From: an uncultured Oscillospiraceae bacterium
GTDB taxonomy: Bacteria; Bacillota; Clostridia; Oscillospirales; Oscillospiraceae
DNA: 64,000 nt
Reading direction: 5' to 3'
Assembly (NCBI GenBank): GCA_934597165.1
Contig: CAKTQP010000005.1
Location: forward strand, 15,236 to 79,235
Below are positions 25,043 through 32,070 of this stretch, piece by piece. The notes under the pieces were generated by a model. That model had not been told where the DNA came from and did no database searches. It was given only the letters and a program-made list of their open reading frames with translations. Within the stretch, counting starts at the first letter, position 1. The number at the start of each line of letters is the position of its first letter. A program made the translations under genes and the position numbers.

Positions 25043-25173
25043 AAGTACGCTGTATAGTGTACCACACTTTTACAAAAGTTTCAATGCCTATAGAAACATT
25101 CCTTGTCAAAATTCATAATTTCTTCCGTTTAGAGAGTAGAATACAGGTCAATTTGTCTGCTCGTCCCCTCTTT

Positions 25174-25638
25174 TTACCTACTCTTCCAGTAATCTCTCAT
25201 GCTCACGCCCTGCTCGTAAGTAGTCTCCTTCCCCAGGCAGTCCAGGGGTGTCCAGGCCAGGGCGTCCGCCTCGGATTCGAACTCCACCTCGGCGTAAGAG
25301 AACACCCCGCCGTCCACAATAGAGCACTCCAGCAGGTGTCCGTCGCTGAGACGATAGGCGTGGAATTCCTTGTGGATGAGGGGCTTGTCCAGCATGCTTT
25401 CCAGCTCTTCAAACTGCTCCCGGCTCAGCTCGGTCTCCACCTCGTGGCGGGACAATTTTCCGATGCTCTTGACGCAGAGCTGGTACATCATCTCGCCGCC
25501 TGCCTCTACCCGTTTGCGGATGCGCAGCTCCACCGGCTCGGTGCACAGGTAGCCCTGATACACGTCGCTCCGACGCTCCTCCGGCAGGTCCGGGAGGGTG
25601 TCGATCCAAAATTTCCGTTCGATCTCCATGGGAATCAT
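25174..25638 (-). CDS. CYTH-domain protein
   Basis: A 154-residue CYTH/triphosphate tunnel protein with the N-terminal ExExK motif ('MEIERKFW') and alternating charged strands ('ELRIRKR', 'VETELS', 'YAEVEFES'). Members hydrolyse triphosphate compounds such as inorganic triphosphate or thiamine triphosphate; the substrate here is unknown. An ATG at 25629 gives the usual family start 'MEIERKF', while the ATG at 25638 lies nearer AGGAGG; both are possible. Confidence 0.87.
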   Translation of the reverse strand: MIPMEIERKFWIDTLPDLPEERRSDVYQGYLCTEPVELRIRKRVEAGGEMMYQLCVKSIGKLSRHEVETELSREQFEELESMLDKPLIHKEFHAYRLSDGHLLECSIVDGGVFSYAEVEFESEADALAWTPLDCLGKETTYEQGVSMRDYWKSR

Positions 25639-25870
25639 TTCCTCCTTTGTTTTTCTCTCCTCTATTGTAAAATACCCGCCTATCCCCCGTCAACTCTTGA
25701 AAATTCCCCCTCGAAACACTGGTTTCAAATCCGTCACTTTTCCCCCGGATTCTTGTTACTATTTGTTACGATTGTCGCTAAGTTTCGGAAATACTTCATC
25801 TTTTTTTCCGCTGCAATTTTCACAAATTTGGGCCTGTCCGCCCCGTTCTTTCTCGTTTTATTTGAAATAC

Positions 25871-25899
25871 TTGACTTTTGGGCAAAGTTGCGGTATAAT
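25871..25899 (+). promoter_or_regulatory. Strong SigA promoter of the G5/3D wall gene
   Basis: TTGACT (25871-25876), exactly 17 bases, TATAAT (25894-25899). The leader to the start codon is about 85 nt. Confidence 0.85.
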
Positions 25900-25934
25900 T
25901 CAGGTACAATAAGCGTTGCGGTTACAAAAATAAC

Positions 25935-25957
25935 AATCGGTTACTACCGATTTTTTT
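25935..25957 (+). terminator. Attenuator-like terminator in the leader of the G5/3D gene
   Basis: AATCGG (25935-25940) pairs with CCGATT (25947-25952), with seven T from 25951. It lies between promoter and ribosome site, so part of the transcripts would end here. The preceding leader is only about 30 nt. Confidence 0.6.
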
Positions 25958-25991
25958 ATGCCTGCCGCCGATTGATTTTAGGAGGAATTTG

Positions 25992-27074
25992 ATGAGTCAT
26001 TTTCGAACCACAGCCCAGAACCGACCGCTGAAGATCATGCTCCGCGTAGGCTTGGCAATGGTGTTGATCGTGGGTCTTGTCTTACTGTTTGCGCGTATGG
26101 AAAAGGCCAAGACCGTCTATGAGATCACTCTGGACGACAACACCTACACTGTGGAGAGCGATTCCGATCAGATGGAAGATGTGTTCAACCAGGCTGGCTT
26201 GGAGCTGTCCGCCAGCGACTGCGTGGACGCAAAGGAAGATAAACAGACGGACACCGTGCAGATCTCCGTCACCCACAAGCAGTATGTCACCGTCACCTGT
26301 GACGGCGCCTCCGTCTCCATCCTCACCGACGAAGGCGAGACCGTCGGTCAGGTGCTCGACCGCCTGAACATCCAGTTGGGCAAGCACGACCTGATCTCCA
26401 AGAAGACCGGCGCCGCCGTGAAGAGCGGGGACTCCATCGTCATCAACCGGGTGAAGATCACCTACAAGAAGAAGACCGAGTCCATCCCCTACTCCAAGAC
26501 CCGTCAGGCCAACCCCAACATGGCAAAGGGCACCGAAGCGGTGACCACCGCCGGTAAGAACGGCTCCACCGTCTACACCTACAAGCTCACGTCCATCGAC
26601 GGCGCAAAGCCCACGTCTAAGCTGGTCAAGACCAAGACCACCCAGCCGGTCACCCAGGTCACCTCTTACGGCACCCGCGTCCCCGCCCCTGCCTTGAGCG
26701 GCCTGAGCCAGTCTCGTGACTATATCACCAACATCGACGACGAGAAGGGCACCATCACCACCGTCTCCGGCAGCACCTATTCTGTCCGCAGAAAGCTCAC
26801 CTGCTCCGCCACCGCGTACACCGCCCACGCCGGTGCTCGTACTGCCACCGGTCGGAAGGCAGCAGTTGGCGTCATCGCCGTTGACCCCCGGGTCATCCCC
26901 TATGGCAGCCGGATGTACATCCAGACCACCAACGGTTCCATGCTCTATGGCATCGCTGTGGCTGGCGACTGCGGCGGCGGTATCAAGGGCAATTCCATTG
27001 ACCTGTATTTCAACACCCTGTCTCAGTGCTACTCCTTTGGACGCCGGATGTGTACCGTCTACGTCCTCGGATAA
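25992..27074 (+). CDS. YabE/RpfB-like wall protein with DUF348, G5 and 3D domains
   Basis: A 360-residue protein: N-terminal anchor 'LRVGLAMVLIVGLVLLFAR', one or two ubiquitin-like DUF348 repeats ('YEITLDDNTYTVESDS', 'VTVTCDGASVSILTDEG'), a G5 domain (around 'KTESIPYSKT') and a C-terminal 3D domain with the three Asp ('AVDPRVIPYGSRMYI', 'AGDCGGGIKGNSIDLYF'). Related proteins cleave peptidoglycan during resuscitation or germination. The ATG at 25992 follows GGAGG by 6 bases. Structured element B starts 7 bp after its stop. Confidence 0.92.
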   Translation: MSHFRTTAQNRPLKIMLRVGLAMVLIVGLVLLFARMEKAKTVYEITLDDNTYTVESDSDQMEDVFNQAGLELSASDCVDAKEDKQTDTVQISVTHKQYVTVTCDGASVSILTDEGETVGQVLDRLNIQLGKHDLISKKTGAAVKSGDSIVINRVKITYKKKTESIPYSKTRQANPNMAKGTEAVTTAGKNGSTVYTYKLTSIDGAKPTSKLVKTKTTQPVTQVTSYGTRVPAPALSGLSQSRDYITNIDDEKGTITTVSGSTYSVRRKLTCSATAYTAHAGARTATGRKAAVGVIAVDPRVIPYGSRMYIQTTNGSMLYGIAVAGDCGGGIKGNSIDLYFNTLSQCYSFGRRMCTVYVLG

Positions 27075-27080
27075 GGACTT

Positions 27081-27317
27081 CGCTAAAATGCAAGCATTTT
27101 AGCGAGGTTGCAGCCGGGTGCATGCACTCACTGCGCCGGGAGGTTCGCCACCTGTAAAACAGGTGGCGCCTACGCTACAAAATGTGCCCCCGGCACATTT
27201 TGCTTAACGCTGCGGCACTTACCCGTCTGAGAAGAGAAAAAACTGACGTACACGCCGCCAGTTTTTTCAGATTTCAATTTATTCCGTCATCCAAGATGAC
27301 GGAACTCTGTGAGACTA
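27081..27317. repeat. Structured intergenic element, copy B
   Basis: Inverted near-copy of element A. In plus-strand order: 12-bp hairpin TCGCTAAAATGC/GCATTTTAGCGA (27081-27106), linker GCAGCCGGGTGCATGC, hairpin CGCCACCTGT/ACAGGTGGCG (27147-27169), hairpin AAAATGTGCC-CCC-GGCACATTTT (27180-27202), the GAAAAAACTG terminator module (about 27236-27270) and the TTCCGTCATC hairpin. Differences from A are often paired: A-T to C-G in the first stem and C-G to A-T in the core stem. It follows a wall-protein gene in the same transcriptional sense as copy A. Confidence 0.9.
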
Positions 27318-27351
27318 AAAAACGCTCTGGCTTTTGTCAGAGCGTTTTTCG
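27318..27351 (+). terminator. Intrinsic terminator after element B
   Basis: AAAAACGCTCTG pairs with CAGAGCGTTTTT around GCTTTTGT. It is a second terminator for the G5/3D gene behind the one carried by element B. Confidence 0.85.
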
Positions 27352-27353
27352 AT

Positions 27354-27382
27354 TGACTTTCTTCCTGACTTCCCCTAGAATG
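27354..27382 (+). promoter_or_regulatory. SigA promoter of the DUF2007-like gene
   Basis: TTGACT (27354-27359), 17 bases, TAGAAT (27377-27382). Confidence 0.75.
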
Positions 27383-27420
27383 GAAGTGAGGAAACCAACA
27401 CAGACAGAAAGGAGCCTAGG

Positions 27421-27660
27421 ATGATCTCCCTCTTGAACCGACGAGAAGTGACCGTCGCCCATGACATGAACCGGTTAAACCAGCTCAGAGAAAAGCTGGA
27501 CGGAGCCGGTATCGAACACATCGTCCGCAACAAACGCAACCGGACCTTTACCGCCGGACGGAGCCACGGTGTGCCCAACGTGGATGCGGACTACGCCTAC
27601 GAATATGGCATCTACGTCCACCGCGACGACTATGAAAAGGCGCAGGCTCTGCTCTTTTAA
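27421..27660 (+). CDS. DUF2007-like small protein
   Basis: A 79-residue protein with a beta-alpha layout and the ending 'YIYVHRDDYEKAQALL'-like stretch ('GIYVHRDDYEKAQALL') plus 'LREKLDGAGIEHIVRN', as in DUF2007 'putative signal transducing' proteins. The biochemical role is unknown. It has its own promoter and terminator and GAAAGGAG ahead of the ATG. Confidence 0.7.
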   Translation: MISLLNRREVTVAHDMNRLNQLREKLDGAGIEHIVRNKRNRTFTAGRSHGVPNVDADYAYEYGIYVHRDDYEKAQALLF

Positions 27661-27665
27661 CTGAC

Positions 27666-27698
27666 AACGCCCCTGGTCATTGACCAGGGGCGTTTTTT
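27666..27698. terminator. Bidirectional terminator between the DUF2007-like gene and folD
   Basis: AACGCCCCTGGTC and GACCAGGGGCGTT form a 13-bp stem with loop ATT, T-run on the plus side. Confidence 0.88.
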
Positions 27699-27706
27699 GT
27701 ATGCGT

Positions 27707-28552
27707 TTACTTCCCGTGTGCCACTGCTGCGTGGAGGGTGTTCTCCATCAGAATGGCGCGGGTCATGGGGCCGCAGCCGCCGGGGACGGGGGTGATGTAG
27801 GAGGCGATCTTCTCCACCTCAGCGAAATCCACGTCGCCGCAGAGCTTGCCCTGTTCGTTGCGGTTCATGGCCACGTCGATGACCACAGCGCCCTCCTTCA
27901 CCATGTCAGCGGTGATGGTGTTACGCTTGCCTACGGCGGAGACCAAGATGTCCGCCTGACGGGTCACAGCGGCCAGGTCGGGGGTGTGGCTGTGGCAGAT
28001 GGTGACGGTGCCGTTCCGGTGGAGGAGGAGCATAGCCATGGGCTTGCCCACGATGTTGCTCCGACCTACCACCACGCAGTGCTTGCCGTCCACGTCGATG
28101 TGATACTCGTCCAGCATCTTCATGACCCCCGCCGGGGTGCAGGGCAGAAAGCTGGGGTCGCCGATCATGATCTTCCCCACGTTGTAGGGGTGGAAGGCGT
28201 CCACGTCCTTGCTGGGGTCGATGGCCAGCAGGACGGCCTCCTCGTCGTAGCCGTAGCCCTCCGGCAGGGGCAGCTGGCACAGGATGCCGTCGATGTCCTC
28301 CCGCTGGTTCAGCTCGGCGATGAGGGTCAGCAGGGCGGGCTGGCCGTAGTCGGCGGGCAGGACGAACTCCTCGCTGTGGATGCCGCACTCCTGGCAGTCC
28401 TTCTGCTTGTTCCTTACGTACACCTGAGAGGCGGGATTCTCTCCCACCAAAATGACCGCCAGGCCAGGCTTGCGCGCCATAGCGTCCACTGCCGTCCGCA
28501 CTTCTTCCTTGCACTTGGCCGCCAGGGCCTTTCCGTCAATGATGATTGCCAT
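27707..28552 (-). CDS. folD: Bifunctional methylene-THF dehydrogenase/cyclohydrolase
   Basis: A 281-residue FolD, interconverting methylene- and formyl-tetrahydrofolate with NADP. Motifs: 'YVRNKQKDCQECGI' (catalytic Lys region), 'GILCQLPLPEG', 'DVDAFHPYNVGK', 'PCTPAGVMKML' and 'VVVGRSNIVGKPMAMLL' (dinucleotide-binding). Last gene of the ymfF-ymfH-lgt-folD group, 12 bp after lgt. Confidence 0.95.
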   Translation of the reverse strand: MAIIIDGKALAAKCKEEVRTAVDAMARKPGLAVILVGENPASQVYVRNKQKDCQECGIHSEEFVLPADYGQPALLTLIAELNQREDIDGILCQLPLPEGYGYDEEAVLLAIDPSKDVDAFHPYNVGKIMIGDPSFLPCTPAGVMKMLDEYHIDVDGKHCVVVGRSNIVGKPMAMLLLHRNGTVTICHSHTPDLAAVTRQADILVSAVGKRNTITADMVKEGAVVIDVAMNRNEQGKLCGDVDFAEVEKIASYITPVPGGCGPMTRAILMENTLHAAVAHGK

Positions 28553-28564
28553 ATGATTTCTCCT

Positions 28565-29425
28565 CTATTTGGCTTGATTGTTTTCTGTTACGCGATGTAC
28601 CCACATCTTCTGGGGGTCCGGCTTCACGAACACCAGCATCCGCACCAGCAGCACCACCGCCACCAACACCGACACCAGCGCCACCAGCTGGGACACTCGG
28701 ATGCCCGTGCCGAACAGGTACAAGCTGTCCGTCCGCAGCCCCTCGATCCAGAACCGTCCCAGGCCGTACCAGCCCAGGTAGCACAGGAACATCTCCCCGT
28801 CGAACCGACGCACCCGCCGTACCACAAACACCAGCAGGCACAGTCCGATGAGATTCCACAGGGATTCGTACAGGAAGGTGGGGTGGACAGTGATGAGCTG
28901 ACCGTCTACGATGAGCCCCATCCGCCAGGGCAGGTCGCAGGCGCCGCCGTAGGCTTCCTGATTGACGAAGTTGCCCCAGCGACCCATGATCTGGCCGATG
29001 AACAAGCCCATGACAGACAGGTCGGCCATGGCCAGGAAGGGCAGCTTTTTGCACTTGCACACCACCAGACAGGTCAGGATACCGCCGATGACGCCGCCAT
29101 AGATGGCCAGACCGCCGTCCCAGATGGCAACGGCCTCGCCCCACTGGAAGTTCCCCTGAGCATCCCGGTAGAGGGACAGGTAGAAGATGACATAATAAAT
29201 ACGGGCACAGAGGATGCCGATGGGCAGCCCCCACAGGAGCATATCCAGGAAGTCGTCTTTTTTGATGCCGAAATCCCGTGCCCGCCAACTGCAAAAGGCA
29301 GCGGCCAGCAGGAAGCCGGCGGCGATGATGATGCCGTACCAGTAGATGTCCTTGCCGAAAATCTGAAAGGCCACCCGCTGGATGTGGAAGGTCAGCCCCA
29401 GGCCGGGGAAGGTGATGGGATTCAT
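28565..29425 (-). CDS. lgt: Prolipoprotein diacylglyceryl transferase
   Basis: A 286-residue, seven-span enzyme that adds diacylglycerol to the lipobox Cys of prelipoproteins. Family signature 'GLFIGQIMGRWGNFVNQEAYG' with the catalytic Arg, 'HPTFLYESLWNL' and 'YGLGRFWIEGLRTDSL' are present. Its start overlaps the ymfH stop by ATGA. It can process lipoproteins such as the one at 44275. Confidence 0.95.
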   Translation of the reverse strand: MNPITFPGLGLTFHIQRVAFQIFGKDIYWYGIIIAAGFLLAAAFCSWRARDFGIKKDDFLDMLLWGLPIGILCARIYYVIFYLSLYRDAQGNFQWGEAVAIWDGGLAIYGGVIGGILTCLVVCKCKKLPFLAMADLSVMGLFIGQIMGRWGNFVNQEAYGGACDLPWRMGLIVDGQLITVHPTFLYESLWNLIGLCLLVFVVRRVRRFDGEMFLCYLGWYGLGRFWIEGLRTDSLYLFGTGIRVSQLVALVSVLVAVVLLVRMLVFVKPDPQKMWVHRVTENNQAK

Positions 29426-30702
29426 GTCGTCCCCTCCTTCGGCTTCACCACGGACATCGCGGCGTAGGGCTCCTGAACGCAACGGGTCAGGAAGGTCTGC
29501 ACGTCCTCCAAGGTGATGGTGTCATACAGGTCGGCAAACCGATAGTAGTGACACCCTTCCAGCGCCCAGGCCGCCAGCATCCGACCGGCGTGATCCATGG
29601 AGTTGAGGGAGCGCACCCGGCTGCCGTAGGCAGCCTTTTTGCTGCGGCGGAAGAAGGCCGGGTCGATGCCCTCCCGGCTCAGCCGTTCCCCTTCCTCCAG
29701 CACCGCCTGACGCACGGCCCAGGGGTCCTTGCTCTCGCTGCCCATGGCCAGGAAGGCCGCTTTGGGGCTGTTGTCGTAGCTGACGAAGAAGCCTTTGTCG
29801 ATGAGACCCTGATGGTAGAGCTTGGCGTACAGGGGGCTGGACTCGCCGATGAGCAGGTCGCCCGCCAGGTCGCCCAGCAGCTCCAGACGCAGGTTCTCCT
29901 CGCCGTCCGGGTGGGGCGGGCACTTGAAGCCCAGCATGAAGTTGGTGGACGAGACCGCCATCTCCTCCATGCACTCCGTCTCCGCCGGAGTCTCCGGTTC
30001 CGCCTCGCCCCAGTCCTTTTCCGCTACCTCCTGCCGTTCCTCCGGCAGCAGCAGACGGGCGATCTGCGCCACCCGCTCCGGTTCCACGTCGCCGATGACG
30101 CACAGAGCCATGTTGCTGGGCTGGTAAAAGGCGTTGTGGCACTGGTAGAGGGTTTTGGCAGTGATGTGGGAGATGGACTCCCGGCTCCCCGCCAGGGGGA
30201 TGCGCAGGGGGTGGTTCTGGTACAACGCCCGCTGGAGGTTTTGATACATCCGCCAGGTGGGGTCGTCCTCTATCATCTGGATCTCCTGCCCGATGATGCC
30301 CTGTTCCTTGTCCACGCTCTCCTGGGTGAAATAGCCCTGGGAGACGAAGGAGAGCAGGGTACGCAGGTTCTCCTCGAACCGCTCGGTGCAGTCGAAATAA
30401 TAGGCCGTCATGGCCGCTGCCGTGAAGGCGTTGGCAGAGGCGCCGTTGGCGGTGAGCTTTTGCAGGGCGTTGCCCTCCTTGGTGTCGAACATCTTGTGTT
30501 CCAAAAAATGCGCCACCCCAGACGGGGTCTCCTGCCACACGCCGTCCTTGCGGAAGCGGACGTTCATGCCGCCGTAGCTGGTGGCGAAGAAGGCGTAGGA
30601 TTTCAGGTAGCCTGGGCGGGGGACAACCTGAATCTTCAGGCCGTTGTCCAGGACGGTCTCATAGCAGACCTCGCCCAATCTGGGGAACTGTACTCGTTTC
30701 AC
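29422..30702 (-). CDS. ymfH: M16-family zinc peptidase (YmfH/YfmH type)
   Basis: A 426-residue M16 protein with the inverted zinc motif HXXEH in 'GVAHFLEHKMFD' and the downstream Glu in 'VDKEQGIIGQEIQMIED'. The family partner pair YmfF/YmfH is tied in Bacillus to aminopentanol modification of elongation factor P. This is the catalytic half; it overlaps the start of lgt and the end of ymfF. Confidence 0.9.
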   Translation of the reverse strand: MKRVQFPRLGEVCYETVLDNGLKIQVVPRPGYLKSYAFFATSYGGMNVRFRKDGVWQETPSGVAHFLEHKMFDTKEGNALQKLTANGASANAFTAAAMTAYYFDCTERFEENLRTLLSFVSQGYFTQESVDKEQGIIGQEIQMIEDDPTWRMYQNLQRALYQNHPLRIPLAGSRESISHITAKTLYQCHNAFYQPSNMALCVIGDVEPERVAQIARLLLPEERQEVAEKDWGEAEPETPAETECMEEMAVSSTNFMLGFKCPPHPDGEENLRLELLGDLAGDLLIGESSPLYAKLYHQGLIDKGFFVSYDNSPKAAFLAMGSESKDPWAVRQAVLEEGERLSREGIDPAFFRRSKKAAYGSRVRSLNSMDHAGRMLAAWALEGCHYYRFADLYDTITLEDVQTFLTRCVQEPYAAMSVVKPKEGTT

Positions 30703-31991
30703 TGGGCATCCTCCTCTCCGCCTTCCGGCCCCATCAGGTAATAGCTGGTGTCCAGCTGGATACGCTGGGCGGCGTCCACCACCTGCTGAGCGTCGATGAC
30801 CCGGATGATTTCCGCCAACTCATCCGGCCCGAAGGTCAAGCCCGCCAGGTTCTGGCCGAACTGGAAGTCCTCCAGCTGGCTGGGCACGTCCAAAATGGAG
30901 CAATAGGTGGCGATGAGCGACCGCTTGGCCGCCTCCAGCTCCTCCTGGGTGAACTCGCCCGCCTGAACCAGCTCCAACTGATGGAGCACCTCGGTCTTCA
31001 CCCGCTCCAGATGGTCAAATTCCGCCCCGGCTTGGACGATCATGAGCCCTTTCCACTTGTCCAGGCTGGAGTTGACATAATAGCACAGGGACAGCTCCTC
31101 TCGCACGTGGAGGAAGAGCTTGGACGTGGCCGTGCCGCCGAAGATGGCGTTGGCCACCATCAGCGCCGGGTAATCCACGCTGGTGGCGGTGATGCCGGTG
31201 CGGAAGCCCAGAACCAGCTTGCCCTGGGTCACGTCCAGGTGGTCGGTCACCTGCTTCTCCCCTTCCGGCATCCGGATGATGGTCTCGGGCAGCTCCAATA
31301 TCTCATGCCGCGGCAGGTCCATCAGCGCCTCCCGCCAGGCCAATTCCACCTGCTGGGGGTCGGCGGAACCGCAATAATACACTTCCATCCGCGCCGTGGC
31401 CAGCACCTCCCGGTAGTACCGGTTGAGCTTGGTCACGTTGAGCTTTTCCGCCTGTTCCAAACCGCCCAGGCGGTTGATGTGGAAAGGCTCGTCGGCACAC
31501 ATCTCCTCAATGAGCCGGTTGTTGGCATAGCTGCGCTTATCGTTGAGCAGGCTCTTGATCTCCGCCACCAGGTTGTCCCGCTCGCCGTCCACGTACTCGC
31601 TCTTCAAGCGTCCGTTCCGGGTGGCCGGCTGCAGGAGCAGTTCCCCCAGCAGCTGCGCCGCCTGGTCTAACAGGGGCGTCTCGTCGGGCACCAGGCCGTC
31701 GTCCAGGAAGCTGGCCACAAAGCCGAACACGTGGCACTCGCCCCGCCGGCTCACCAGCGGTTCGATGGCGCCGCCGTACATCTCATCCAACGCCGCCGCC
31801 AGCTGTTCCTGATCCGGGCAGCTGGCTGTGCCACGCCGGAGGACACGGGGGAGGACGGCGTTCATGGCGGCCGTCTCCTGGGTCAAAGGGGTCAGCAGGC
31901 GGAGCGACCAATAGCTGCTCTTGAATTTCCGGCTCTGTATGGCCGTCAGCCACACACCGGGCATGATCTCGATCCGATAGGGTCTGTCCAT
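30699..31991 (-). CDS. ymfF: M16-family partner protein (YmfF/YfmF type)
   Basis: A 430-residue M16-like protein lacking an HXXEH motif, the usual state for the non-catalytic partner. 'LPRVLRRGTASCPDQEQLAAALDEMYGG' and 'VDGERDNLVAEIKSLLNDKRSYA' match the family. Start at ATG 31991 with AGGAGG 8 bases away; a GTG 9 bases earlier overlaps the ribosome site. It heads the ymfF-ymfH-lgt-folD group; its stop overlaps the ymfH start. Confidence 0.9.
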   Translation of the reverse strand: MDRPYRIEIMPGVWLTAIQSRKFKSSYWSLRLLTPLTQETAAMNAVLPRVLRRGTASCPDQEQLAAALDEMYGGAIEPLVSRRGECHVFGFVASFLDDGLVPDETPLLDQAAQLLGELLLQPATRNGRLKSEYVDGERDNLVAEIKSLLNDKRSYANNRLIEEMCADEPFHINRLGGLEQAEKLNVTKLNRYYREVLATARMEVYYCGSADPQQVELAWREALMDLPRHEILELPETIIRMPEGEKQVTDHLDVTQGKLVLGFRTGITATSVDYPALMVANAIFGGTATSKLFLHVREELSLCYYVNSSLDKWKGLMIVQAGAEFDHLERVKTEVLHQLELVQAGEFTQEELEAAKRSLIATYCSILDVPSQLEDFQFGQNLAGLTFGPDELAEIIRVIDAQQVVDAAQRIQLDTSYYLMGPEGGEEDAQ

Positions 31992-32070
31992 ACCGGTCAC
32001 CTCCTGTTCAAACTGGTCGTTTTGTCCCTATTATACCGTGCTGACCCCCATAAAACAAGGTTCATCTTTC

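Noticed and set aside
25900..25990. c-di-AMP (ydaO-type) riboswitch before the G5/3D gene
   Set aside because: The leader is about 90 nt, shorter than the riboswitch, and its conserved sequence blocks are not seen.
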